Assembly (NCBI RefSeq): GCF_023078475.1
Contig: NZ_CP095741.1
Span: forward strand, 930,001 to 994,000
Direction: 5' to 3'
DNA length: 64,000 nt
DNA from: Luteibacter aegosomaticola
Lineage (GTDB): Bacteria > Pseudomonadota > Gammaproteobacteria > Xanthomonadales > Rhodanobacteraceae
Shown here: one piece after another, positions 47,190 through 55,461 of the stretch
Numbering within the stretch: the stretch's first letter is position 1
How the letters are laid out: every line of letters starts with the position of its first letter
The notes under the pieces: model-generated
The model's input: only the letters and a program-made list of their open reading frames with translations
Told to the model about the DNA's origin: nothing
The model's database searches: none
Made by a program: the position numbers and the translations under genes

Positions 47190-49159
47190 GCGGCGGCGCC
47201 TTCCTTTACCGGGTTGCCCTGTGTGTGGCGCGCACCTTTTTGCCATGCGCGGATCATGGCCTCGAACGCGCTGCGTGCCTGGTCGATGAGGGTCGCATCG
47301 TCGATGCTCCCGGCCAGCCATGCCTTTGCCGGTTCGCTGAACAGCGTGCGGCCGACAGCGAAGCCACGGCACGTGCTGCTGTTGGCCGCTTCCGCAAAGC
47401 CGGCGGCGAGGGAGTCCGCCGGTGCGTTGAGGCCAAGCAGCAGCACGCCGCGGCAAAACGGATCGCGCTCGGCGATGAGCGCATCGATGGCGGCCCATGC
47501 CTCGTTGCGCGGCGGGCACAGCTTCCACCAGTCGGGCTTGATCCCGAGGTTGTAGATGCGTTTCATGGATCGCAGCACGAGGTCATCGCGCTGGCCTTGA
47601 CTGGTGCAGCCCGGGGGAATGACTTCCAGCAACAACTCGTGGCCGCTGAGTTTCGCGGCGTCGTACAGGGCGAGCAGCTGGGTCTCCTGCTCCACGCGGT
47701 GCAGCGGTTCGGCATCCGGATCGAACTGCACGAGGCACTTGATGACATGCTCACGCGGCCAGCTGACGAGCTGGCTGCCGATGGAACGGCCGCGCTCGAA
47801 TTCCAGCGGGTTGGAGCCGGGCACCTCCACGGGACGGCCGATCCACCAGCCACGGCCGGTGGCGGCATTGAGGGCGTCCTGGCCGTAGCGGTCATCGAGC
47901 AGCAGGCCGATATGGCCTTCGAGCTGGTTGGCGCGCTCGGTAGCGGCGACGGCCTCGACGAGCAGGGTCTTCAGGCGCGGGATGCGCGATTCGTCGGCAC
48001 CGGCCTCACGGGCCAGCTCGAAGAACGGCGTGCGGTGGTCGAAGGCGAACACATAAAGTTCGTTCCACGCCTTGCGCGGCACCGCGGTGCGGTGCAGGTG
48101 CGCGAGCTCGGCATCGAGATCCGGCCGCGTGATGCTGCCCTCGCGGCCGAGGAAGGCATCGAGTTCCGCGCGCCCGGGCATGGAGGGTGCGCAGGCATGC
48201 CGCGACACGACGATGGCGCCGCTCGCATTCGCCCATGCGAAGGCGCGCTCAATGGATTCGCCGCTGAGCCAGCCCGCCAGGAAACCCGAGAGGAACGCGT
48301 CGCCCGCACCAAGCACGTTGAGCACCTCGACGCGTGCGCCCTGGTAAGTGGGTGCATCGTCGATGTTGGCCGGGATCGCGCCTTCGATGAAGGAGCATCC
48401 GAGCGGACCGCGTTTGACGACGAGTGCCGCCGAGGTGACCGCGCGTACCGCGCGTAGCGCCGTGAGCAGATCCTCGCTGCCGCCAGCAATGGCGAACTCT
48501 TCCTCGGTGCCCACGATCAGGTCGAACGAAGGAAGGATGGCCTGGAGGTGCTGCGTCACATGCTCGGCGGCGACGAAGCGCTGCTCGCCGTTGCCACGAC
48601 CGGTCAGGCCCCACAGCACAGGGCGGTAATCGATATCGAGCACGGTGCGCACATCGTGCTTGCGGGCAAGCTCGAGGGCGCGCTGGCTTGCCGCCAGAAC
48701 GCCGGGCTGCGAGAGGTGCGTGCCGGTGATGGCGAGCGCGCGGCAGCGGGCGACGAACGCCTCGTGGATATCGTCGGCCTGCAAGGCCATGTCTGCGCAG
48801 TTCTCGCGATAGAACAGCAGCGGGAAACTGGTGCTGTCCTTGATCCCGAGGATGGCCAGGGCGGTAAGCCGCTCGTGGTCGACCTTCACCTGGCTGACAT
48901 CGCAGCCTTCGTTGCTTAGCGTTTCCAGAAGGAAGGTACCCATCTGGTCATCACCCACGCGCGAGAGCATCGCCGAGTGCAGGCCGAGCCGCGCGGTGCC
49001 GAAGGCCACGTTGGCCGACGAGCCGCCGAGGTACTTGGCGAAGCTGGTGACATCTTCCAGGCGCGCGCCGATCTGCTGGGCATAGAGATCCACCGCGAGC
49101 CGGCCGAGGCAGGCGACGTCGATGGGGCGGGAAGTGGAGCGGGGCTGGGGAGTGCGCAT
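47186..49159 (-). CDS. iolC: Fused 5-dehydro-2-deoxygluconokinase / DUF2090 (IolC-IolJ-like)
   Basis: The protein has 657 residues, about twice stand-alone IolC. Residues 1-330 are a PfkB kinase with YLGGSSANVAFGTARLG, RENCADMAL and the anion hole GAGDAF at 284-289. Residues about 335-640 are a DUF2090 aldolase-like barrel (ELYVFAFDHRTPFFELAREAG, LVQFDPDAEPLHRVEQE, FCRGVLLLGLNAPADSLAAGF). The kinase phosphorylates 2-deoxy-5-keto-gluconate; the second domain probably cleaves the phosphate to malonate semialdehyde and DHAP. No separate iolJ exists here, which supports that. Cytosolic. Confidence 0.93.
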   Translation of the reverse strand: MRTPQPRSTSRPIDVACLGRLAVDLYAQQIGARLEDVTSFAKYLGGSSANVAFGTARLGLHSAMLSRVGDDQMGTFLLETLSNEGCDVSQVKVDHERLTALAILGIKDSTSFPLLFYRENCADMALQADDIHEAFVARCRALAITGTHLSQPGVLAASQRALELARKHDVRTVLDIDYRPVLWGLTGRGNGEQRFVAAEHVTQHLQAILPSFDLIVGTEEEFAIAGGSEDLLTALRAVRAVTSAALVVKRGPLGCSFIEGAIPANIDDAPTYQGARVEVLNVLGAGDAFLSGFLAGWLSGESIERAFAWANASGAIVVSRHACAPSMPGRAELDAFLGREGSITRPDLDAELAHLHRTAVPRKAWNELYVFAFDHRTPFFELAREAGADESRIPRLKTLLVEAVAATERANQLEGHIGLLLDDRYGQDALNAATGRGWWIGRPVEVPGSNPLEFERGRSIGSQLVSWPREHVIKCLVQFDPDAEPLHRVEQETQLLALYDAAKLSGHELLLEVIPPGCTSQGQRDDLVLRSMKRIYNLGIKPDWWKLCPPRNEAWAAIDALIAERDPFCRGVLLLGLNAPADSLAAGFAEAANSSTCRGFAVGRTLFSEPAKAWLAGSIDDATLIDQARSAFEAMIRAWQKGARHTQGNPVKEGAAA

Positions 49160-49174
49160 AGGTATGTGTGTTCT

Positions 49175-49963
49175 TCAGGCCGCGCGGCCTTCCAGTTCAT
49201 CGACGAGGCTCTGGATCTCGGTGCCGCCGGCCATCATGTCGAGCACTTCTTCCTTCGTGATATCGCTCTTGGCGAAGGTGCCCATGGACTGGCCGCGGTT
49301 GAGGAGGGTGAAGCTATCCGCGATGGGGTAGGCGTGGTGGACGTTATGGGTGATGAAGATCACCGAGATGCCGCGCTCGCGTGCCTTGTGGATCAGCTTG
49401 AGCACGTTGCAGCTCTGCTTGACGCCAAGCGCCGCCGTAGGTTCGTCGAGGATGAGCACCTTGGCGCCGAAATGGATGGCGCGGGCGATGGCGAGGCACT
49501 GCCGTTCACCGCCGGACATGGTGCCGACCGGCTGGCTAGCGTCACGCACGTTGATACCCATCTCGGCCAGCTTGTCGCGTGCCGTCTCGTTCGCGTACTT
49601 CATGTCGATGACATTGAGCACACCGAGGAAGCGGCGGCGCGGCTCGCGGCCTGCGAAGAAGTTGCGTGCCACGCTCATCAGCGGCACCAGGGCGAGGTCC
49701 TGGTACACGGTGGCGATGCCGCGGTCCAGCGCCTGGCGCGGCGAAGCGAACTTCACCGATTCGCCGTCCACGCGATAGTCGCCGCTGCTCGGCTGGTGTA
49801 CGCCGGCAAGCGTCTTGATGAGCGTGGACTTGCCCGCGCCGTTATCGCCCAGCAGGCAATGCACTTCGCCGCGCTTCAGGCGCAGGGTCACGCCTTGCAG
49901 GGCGATCACCGTGCCGAAGAACTTGCTGACGTTATCGAGTTCGAGGATGTAATCGTCGGCCAT
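49175..49963 (-). CDS. Sugar (inositol) ABC transporter, single-NBD ATPase
   Basis: The protein has 262 residues from the ATG at 49963 with GAGGAG upstream. One nucleotide-binding domain: Walker [10 protein letters not shown]-loop VYQDLAL, signature MSGGERQ, Walker [12 protein letters not shown], and ITHNVHHA. Its length matches FrcA-type ATPases with a single domain rather than the double-domain MglA or IatA type. It powers inositol or related sugar uptake with the following two genes. Eleven bases separate it from the permease. Confidence 0.92.
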   Translation of the reverse strand: MADDYILELDNVSKFFGTVIALQGVTLRLKRGEVHCLLGDNGAGKSTLIKTLAGVHQPSSGDYRVDGESVKFASPRQALDRGIATVYQDLALVPLMSVARNFFAGREPRRRFLGVLNVIDMKYANETARDKLAEMGINVRDASQPVGTMSGGERQCLAIARAIHFGAKVLILDEPTAALGVKQSCNVLKLIHKARERGISVIFITHNVHHAYPIADSFTLLNRGQSMGTFAKSDITKEEVLDMMAGGTEIQSLVDELEGRAA

Positions 49964-49974
49964 GGGGGCGCTCC

Positions 49975-51135
49975 TCACTTCGTATTCGCAGCGCGGCTGC
50001 GGATGTAGTGGTTGAACAGCACCGCGATCAGCAGCATGCCGCCGAGGAAGACGCGATACCAATCCGAATCGATGTTGGTGTAAGAGATGCCGATCTGCAC
50101 CACGCCGAAGATGATGGCGCCGAAGCACGCGCCGATCACGGAGCCGAAGCCGCCGGTGAGCAGCGTGCCGCCGATCACCACGGCGATGATGGCTTCGAAC
50201 TCTTTCTGCAGGCCGCGATCGGAGGCGGCGGAGCCAAACTCGGCGACCTGGAGCACGCCGAACAGGCAGGCGCAGAAGGCGGTGAGCACGAACAGCGAGA
50301 TCTTCACCCGGCGTACGGGTACGCCCACGTTCTTCGCCGCGTTGGCATCGCCGCCCACGGTGTAGATCCAGTTGCCGAAGCGGGTGCGAGCCAGGACGAA
50401 TCCGGCGACGACGGCGAGGGCGACCCACCACAGCAACACCTTGGGAATCCCGCCGACCACGGGTTCACCGTTGGGGAACGATTCGATGATGCCGTGCGAG
50501 GCGAGGAAGGCGAAGAGGCCATGCAGCGTGGTGCCGGAGAACAACCCGGAAACCAGCGGCGAGGCTTCGAACTTGCTGCCCACGCCACTGACGATCGTGC
50601 TGTTGGCGAAGGTGGTGGAGAGCACGAGGGTAAGCCCGCGCAGGATGAACATGAAGGCGAGGGTGACGATGAACGACGGCAGCTTGGTGCGGATGACCAG
50701 ATAGCCGTTAAGGGCGCCTAGTGCCATGCAGACCACGAAGGCCGCGATGACCGAGGCCCACAACGGCCAGCCCAGGTACATGGGTGGGATGGCGACGACG
50801 ACGCCGGCGAAACCGATCATGGAACCGATGGAGAGATCGAATTCGCCGGCGATCATCAGGAGGCAGGCGCCCACGGCAAGGATGCCGAGGTACGCCGCCA
50901 CCTTCGCCCAGTTGATGACGCCATCGAGGGCGAACATGCCCGAATCGCCCGCAGTGAAGGCGAAGAAGACAAACACCAGGATGGTGCCGGCGATGGAGCC
51001 CAGTTCGGGCCGATCGAGCAATACGCGCCACGGGGAAATCTTCCGGACGCGTTCATCCGTGGGTTTGGCGGCTTCCTGCGCATTCGCGCGCTGACGCTGG
51101 ATCATGTTGGTAACGCTCTCGTTGATGGCGCTCAT
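49975..51135 (-). CDS. Sugar (inositol) ABC transporter permease
   Basis: The protein has 386 residues with about 8-10 membrane helices of the BPD_transp_2 (RbsC/FrcC) family. Marks are [64 protein letters not shown] and [18 protein letters not shown]. Residues 1-45 form a polar cytoplasmic leader. A single permease gene implies a homodimer. It belongs to the inositol transport trio. Confidence 0.92.
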   Translation of the reverse strand: MSAINESVTNMIQRQRANAQEAAKPTDERVRKISPWRVLLDRPELGSIAGTILVFVFFAFTAGDSGMFALDGVINWAKVAAYLGILAVGACLLMIAGEFDLSIGSMIGFAGVVVAIPPMYLGWPLWASVIAAFVVCMALGALNGYLVIRTKLPSFIVTLAFMFILRGLTLVLSTTFANSTIVSGVGSKFEASPLVSGLFSGTTLHGLFAFLASHGIIESFPNGEPVVGGIPKVLLWWVALAVVAGFVLARTRFGNWIYTVGGDANAAKNVGVPVRRVKISLFVLTAFCACLFGVLQVAEFGSAASDRGLQKEFEAIIAVVIGGTLLTGGFGSVIGACFGAIIFGVVQIGISYTNIDSDWYRVFLGGMLLIAVLFNHYIRSRAANTK

Positions 51136-51151
51136 GGTTTACTCCCGGCGG

Positions 51152-52195
51152 TCAGCGATACTGGCCGGCGTACTTCTCGACGGTGGCGACGTTGTCCTTC
51201 GTGACGAAGGCCGGGCCCGAGCTCACGCCGTTGGCGGTGTAGATGGGCTTGAGGTCGTATTCCTTCAGGCGCGCCTGGAACTTCGGGTTGGCCTTGAGCG
51301 CGGCAATGATCTTGGCCGGGTCCTTGGTGTTCTGGTCATGCGCGATCACCAGCGCGGCGATACCCATGTAGCCCTGCAGGTACGGCTGCTGATCGATCGC
51401 GTACTGGATGGTCCCGGACTTGATGCCTTCGATGATCGCGGGCGAAAGATCGAAGGTGCCGAAGTTGATGGCGCCCTTCAGGTGCAGGTCTTCCACCACC
51501 TTGATGGCCGGTTCGGCAGCGTTCGGACCGAGTGCCAGGATGGCCTGGGTCTTCGGGTGAGCGCGCAGGTAAGCGGTGAGCTTGGACGAGACCACGGTCG
51601 GGTCCATGCCGGTATCGATCATCGAGGTCTGGCGCCAGTCCTTCACGCCGATGGCATCGGCAAAGCCCTGGCAGCGCTCGAACGAGGCGTTGTTGGTGGC
51701 GTAGTGGTTCACGCACACGAAGCTCTTGATCCCGGCGGCCTTGGCACGATCGCCGGCGGCTTTGCCCGCGTCGTACTCACCCTGGCCGACATGCATGATC
51801 GCGCCGATTTTCTTGCTCTCATCCGGCGTACCGGAGTTGATCGTGACGATGGGGATGCCCTTGGCCGAGACCTTGGCAGCCGGCCCCTTCAACTGGTCGA
51901 AGTTGGCGATATCGAAGGCCACGCCCTTGTAGTTGCGGGCCGCGGCGGATTCGAGCTGGCGGGCCATCTCGGCCAGGTCGCCATTGCCGGAGCCCCGGTA
52001 ATCGACGGCAACGCCAAAGTCTTCACCGGCCTGCTTGATCGAGTTCTTGATGGTGTTCCACCACGAGTCCGAATCGGCGGCGTGGGTGACGAGGACATAT
52101 CGGTCGCCGGGGGCCGCCTGGGAGGCGGGGGCGGCAAGCCCAAGGCCAAGGGCGAGTGCGGCGGCCAGCGCGGCTTGGAACGGTTTGAATCGCAT
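51152..52195 (-). CDS. Periplasmic sugar-binding protein (inositol)
   Basis: The protein has 347 residues with a signal peptide ending PASQA. The Peripla_BP_4 fold shows RYVLVTHAADSDSWWNTIKNSIKQAGEDFGVAVDY, MARQLESAAARNYKGVAFDIAN, PIVTINSGTPDE and ALGPNAAEPAIKVVEDL. It is the ligand-capture part of the transporter and the first gene of the minus-strand run, so it carries the leader. A GGAGG sits four bases before the ATG, and a strong hairpin lies just upstream. Confidence 0.92.
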   Translation of the reverse strand: MRFKPFQAALAAALALGLGLAAPASQAAPGDRYVLVTHAADSDSWWNTIKNSIKQAGEDFGVAVDYRGSGNGDLAEMARQLESAAARNYKGVAFDIANFDQLKGPAAKVSAKGIPIVTINSGTPDESKKIGAIMHVGQGEYDAGKAAGDRAKAAGIKSFVCVNHYATNNASFERCQGFADAIGVKDWRQTSMIDTGMDPTVVSSKLTAYLRAHPKTQAILALGPNAAEPAIKVVEDLHLKGAINFGTFDLSPAIIEGIKSGTIQYAIDQQPYLQGYMGIAALVIAHDQNTKDPAKIIAALKANPKFQARLKEYDLKPIYTANGVSSGPAFVTKDNVATVEKYAGQYR

Positions 52196-52210
52196 ATTGC
52201 CTCCACGTGT

Positions 52211-52227
52211 GACCGGCCTGGCCGGTC
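52211..52227 (-). promoter_or_regulatory. Perfect hairpin in the leader of the inositol operon
   Basis: The palindrome GACCGGCCTGGCCGGTC can form a seven-base GC stem with a three-base loop. On the mRNA it ends about seven bases before the GGAGG of the binding-protein gene, so it could tune translation or be a protein site. Confidence 0.5.
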
Positions 52228-52312
52228 GGGATGGGTGACGGTCTGAGCGATAACGGCCTGGCGGCCGCTGTTTTGCCGAAAAGCGGGCCGAGCATGGACC
52301 TGCCGTTCCACG

Positions 52313-52332
52313 GTTGCAACTTGCATTGCAAC
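52313..52332. promoter_or_regulatory. Perfect palindrome GTTGCAA-N6-TTGCAAC
   Basis: A seven-base perfect inverted repeat with a six-base spacer, twelve bases left of the IolR-type site. The dyad resembles a dimeric repressor or activator operator. The bound protein is unknown; IolR or a global regulator are candidates. Confidence 0.55.
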
Positions 52333-52344
52333 ATCGAAATAAAT

Positions 52345-52358
52345 GGAAAATATGTTCC
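52345..52358. promoter_or_regulatory. IolR-type operator GGAA-N6-TTCC
   Basis: GGAA, six bases AATATG, then TTCC, extended as ATGGAA...TTCCAT, lies in the divergent iol promoter region 42 bases from the iolR start. This is the motif described for the Caulobacter inositol regulon and its IolR repressor. Position and perfect symmetry support the call. Confidence 0.78.
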
Positions 52359-52399
52359 ATGGGTGCTTCAATGCCGCCGGACCCCTCCTGGAGCCACCG

Positions 52400-53266
52400 A
52401 TGGCTAAACGCAGCGAAGCCGATGCCCTGATGACCCGCATCGCCGAGGAATTCGAGGCCCTCCCACGCCAGTTGCAGGGGGTGGCCCGGTACCTTGAGGA
52501 ACATCGCAGTTCGATCATGGTCCAGCGCGTCGGTGAGATTGCCGAAGGCGCGGGCGTGCATGCGTCGGCGGTGGTCCGGTTCGCCCAGCGCTTTGGCTAT
52601 TCCGGCTTCAGCGAAATGCAGGCCGTGTTCCGCGATGCGTTCACCGCGCAGGCGGCCCCGTCGCGCAGCTACCAGCAGCGCATCCGTACCGTCATCGAAA
52701 ACCGCTCCGGTGGCGTGCCTGCCGCGGAGATCGCCTCGCGCTTTATCGACGCCAGTCGCATGGGTCTCGACGAACTCGCCGCGGAGATCGATGAGGCACG
52801 CTTCCAGACCGCGGTGGACACGCTCGCCGCGGCGGAAAACATCTACGTGATCGGCGTGCGCCGCTCATTCGCCATCGCCACGTATATCGCCTATGCGCTG
52901 CAGCACACGCAGAAGCGCGTGCATCTTGTGAGTGGGCTCGGCGGCATGTTCCGCGAGCAGCTGCGCAGCATCGGCAAGGGCGATGCACTCATCGCCATCA
53001 GCTTCCCGCCGTTCGGCAAGGAAACCCTCTACGCCATGCGCGTCGCGCAGCAACACCACGCGAAGGTGCTGGCCATTACCGAAAGCGACCTGGGCCCCCT
53101 GGCCCGGCATTCCGATGTGCTGTTGAAGGTGAAGGAGGGCAGCGCGTTCGCCTTCCGTGGCCTCACCAGCACGATGTGCCTATGCCAGGCGCTATTCGTC
53201 GCGCTCGCCTACAAGCTCGAACTAACCGTCGAAGAAACGCTTCCCCGAGGAGAATACGATGATTGA
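52400..53266 (+). CDS. iolR: RpiR-family inositol regulator IolR
   Basis: The protein has 288 residues from the ATG at 52400 with GGAG upstream. The N-terminal RpiR helix-turn-helix (about 10-85) contains VGEIAEGAGVHASAVVRFAQRFGYSGFSEMQ. A SIS domain (about 125-260) with NIYVIGVRRSFAIATYIAYAL and GDALIAISFPPFGKET senses a sugar-like ligand. It is divergent from the transport and catabolic genes and overlaps iolG by eight bases. A repressor of the locus, like Caulobacter IolR, is likely. Confidence 0.88.
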   Translation: MAKRSEADALMTRIAEEFEALPRQLQGVARYLEEHRSSIMVQRVGEIAEGAGVHASAVVRFAQRFGYSGFSEMQAVFRDAFTAQAAPSRSYQQRIRTVIENRSGGVPAAEIASRFIDASRMGLDELAAEIDEARFQTAVDTLAAAENIYVIGVRRSFAIATYIAYALQHTQKRVHLVSGLGGMFREQLRSIGKGDALIAISFPPFGKETLYAMRVAQQHHAKVLAITESDLGPLARHSDVLLKVKEGSAFAFRGLTSTMCLCQALFVALAYKLELTVEETLPRGEYDD

Positions 53267-54251
53267 AGTCGCGGTCTTTGGTGCCGGTCGCATCGGCAAG
53301 ATCCACGCAGGCAATGTGGCGCGCCACCCGGAAGCGCGCTTGCGCTACGTGGTGGATGTGCATGAACCCTCGGCAAAGGAACTGGCAGCGAAGCACGGCG
53401 CGAAGGTGGCCAGTGTCGAGGAGGCGTTGAACGATCCGGCGGTGGGTGCCGTCGTGATCGGTTCGAGCACCGATACCCACGCCGATCTGATCCACCGCGC
53501 TGCGGCGGCGGGCAAGGCGATCTTCTGCGAGAAGCCGGTGGATCTGGACGTGGAGCGTGCGCGCTCCTGCCATGCCGCGGTCGAGAAGGCGGGCGTGGTC
53601 TGCATGATCGCGTTCCAGCGCCGCTTTGATCCGACGTTCTCGTCGCTGAAGAAGCGCCTTGATGCGGGCGAAGTTGGTACACCCGAAGTGCTGATCGTGA
53701 CCAGCCGCGATCCGGGCGCGCCGCCGGTGAACTACATCAAGAGCTCGGGCGGCGTGTTCAAGGACATGCTGATCCACGATTTCGATATCTTCCGCTGGAT
53801 CCTCGGCGAGGAGGCGGTGAGCGTGCATGCTGCCGGTAGCTGTCTCACCGACCCAGCCATCGAAGGCGCGGGCGATATCGATACCACGGCCGTCACGATC
53901 CGGACGAAGAGCGGCAAGCTCTGCCAGATCAATACCTCGCGCCGCGCGGCCTATGGTTACGACCAGCGCTTCGAAGTGCTCGGTAGCAAGGGCATGTTGC
54001 AGGCGGGCAATGTCACGCCGACGCAGGTGGTTTCGCATACCGCGGCCAATATCGCGCACGACCTGCCGGAGCATTTCTTCCTCGAGCGTTACCGCGAGGC
54101 GTACGCTGCGGAGATCGCGCACTTCTTCGATGCACTTGCCGCTGGTACGCCGGTGCGCACGACCATTGCCGACGGCATCAAGGCGCTGGAACTGGCCGAG
54201 GCTGCCGCGCGGTCGTGGCGCGAAGGCCAGGCCGTGGCCGTGAACATCTGA
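53259..54251 (+). CDS. iolG: myo-Inositol 2-dehydrogenase IolG
   Basis: The protein has 330 residues of the Gfo/Idh/MocA family. Rossmann motif FGAGRIGKIHAGN, catalytic Lys in EKP (91-93), and the DMLIHDFD pair D169 and H173 are present. It oxidises myo-inositol to 2-keto-myo-inositol with NAD, the first step. The eight-base overlap with iolR suggests coupled translation. Confidence 0.93.
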   Translation: MIEVAVFGAGRIGKIHAGNVARHPEARLRYVVDVHEPSAKELAAKHGAKVASVEEALNDPAVGAVVIGSSTDTHADLIHRAAAAGKAIFCEKPVDLDVERARSCHAAVEKAGVVCMIAFQRRFDPTFSSLKKRLDAGEVGTPEVLIVTSRDPGAPPVNYIKSSGGVFKDMLIHDFDIFRWILGEEAVSVHAAGSCLTDPAIEGAGDIDTTAVTIRTKSGKLCQINTSRRAAYGYDQRFEVLGSKGMLQAGNVTPTQVVSHTAANIAHDLPEHFFLERYREAYAAEIAHFFDALAAGTPVRTTIADGIKALELAEAAARSWREGQAVAVNI

Positions 54252-54265
54252 CGGAGCACTGAGCC

Positions 54266-55282
54266 ATGAGCAAGCTACGTATCGGGCTGGCCGGCCTCGG
54301 CCGGCTGGGCCAGCGCTACGCGGAAAACCTCGCCCGTGCGGTACCCCGTGCGGAGCTGGTGGCAGTGTGCAGCCCCGTGGAAAGCGAGCGTGCCTGGGCG
54401 CGTGAATCCCTGGGCATCACCACGGTTTACGACACCTATGAGCAGATGCTGGCGGCGCCGGATATCGATGCGGTGGTGCTGGTGACGCCAACGTCCCTGC
54501 ATGCCGCGCAGATCGAGCAGGCGCTGGATGCCGGCAAGCACGTGTTCTGCGAGAAGCCGCTGTCGCTGGAGCTGGAGGACTGCCGCCGCGCCGCTGCGCA
54601 TGCGGCAAAGTCGTCCAAACGCGCGATGGTTGGCTTCGTTCGCCGCTTTGACGAAAGCTACCGGCATGCATTCATGCACATCGAGGCCGGCGGTATCGGA
54701 CGGCCGTTCCTGGTGTATTCGCAGACGACGGATCTGGCGGACCCGACGGGTGCGTTCCTGAAGTTCGCCCCCACCAGCGGCGGCATCTTCCTCGACTGCA
54801 GCGTGCACGATGTGGATCTCGCCCGTTGGTTACTGGGCCGGCCGAAGGCGAAGAAGGTGTATGCCACCGGCACGGTCGCCATGTATCCGCCGTTGGAAGC
54901 GATCAAGGACGTGGATAACGGCATCGCCATCGTTGAATTCGAAGGTGGCCAGATGGCGATGTTCTACGCCTCGCGCACGCAGGCTCATGGGCACGATACG
55001 CATACCGATGTGACCGGCACGGGCGGCAAGGTGAGCGTCGGCCGCAATCCGCGCGCCGATCGCGTGGAGATCTCGGACGCCGCGGGCGTGCGCAATGCCG
55101 TGGTGCCGTCGTTCTACGAGCGCTTCGCTCCGGCCTTCGTGACCCAGGCAAAGCACTTCGTGGATGCCGTGCTCGACGACACGCCGTTCGACCTGACCAT
55201 GGACGATGCGGTGGAAGCCACGCGCATCGCGGTAGCCCTCCGCGAATCCCAGCAATCCGGCCAGCCCGTGTTCCTGGGCTAA
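54266..55282 (+). CDS. Second Gfo/Idh/MocA dehydrogenase (scyllo- or other inositol)
   Basis: The protein has 338 residues, with the Rossmann motif LAGLGRLGQRYAEN, EKP (K97), and the DCSVHDVDLARWLLG block. It differs clearly from IolG in sequence and starts 14 bases after it. Such second copies in iol loci act on scyllo-inositol, D-chiro-inositol or related polyols (as IolX/IolW in Bacillus). The exact substrate cannot be read from sequence. It ends the plus-strand operon. Confidence 0.85.
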   Translation: MSKLRIGLAGLGRLGQRYAENLARAVPRAELVAVCSPVESERAWARESLGITTVYDTYEQMLAAPDIDAVVLVTPTSLHAAQIEQALDAGKHVFCEKPLSLELEDCRRAAAHAAKSSKRAMVGFVRRFDESYRHAFMHIEAGGIGRPFLVYSQTTDLADPTGAFLKFAPTSGGIFLDCSVHDVDLARWLLGRPKAKKVYATGTVAMYPPLEAIKDVDNGIAIVEFEGGQMAMFYASRTQAHGHDTHTDVTGTGGKVSVGRNPRADRVEISDAAGVRNAVVPSFYERFAPAFVTQAKHFVDAVLDDTPFDLTMDDAVEATRIAVALRESQQSGQPVFLG

Positions 55283-55292
55283 CCACCGCCCG

Positions 55293-55387
55293 GTAGGAGC
55301 CCACCCTGTGGGCGACATCTTTCGCCTCACCGCAACAGGCCCTGTGGCGTTATCGCGAACGGCGTCGCCCACAGGGTGGGCTCCTAC
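55293..55387. repeat. REP pair, family A
   Basis: Inverted GTAGGAGCCCACCCTGTGG arms ten bases after the last inositol gene; the probable 3' end of that operon. Confidence 0.88.
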
Positions 55388-55461
55388 GGGGTGCCTGGAT
55401 GAAAAAGGCTTCATGCGGCGCGATGCCGCAGTGCAGCATCAGCGTCTATAATGAGCGTGCC

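Noticed and set aside
47190..47528. An N-terminal extension of IolD
   Set aside because: It is shadow sequence inside the DUF2090 part of IolC. The MSETIRLTTAQ start matches IolD proteins and overlaps iolC by ATGA.
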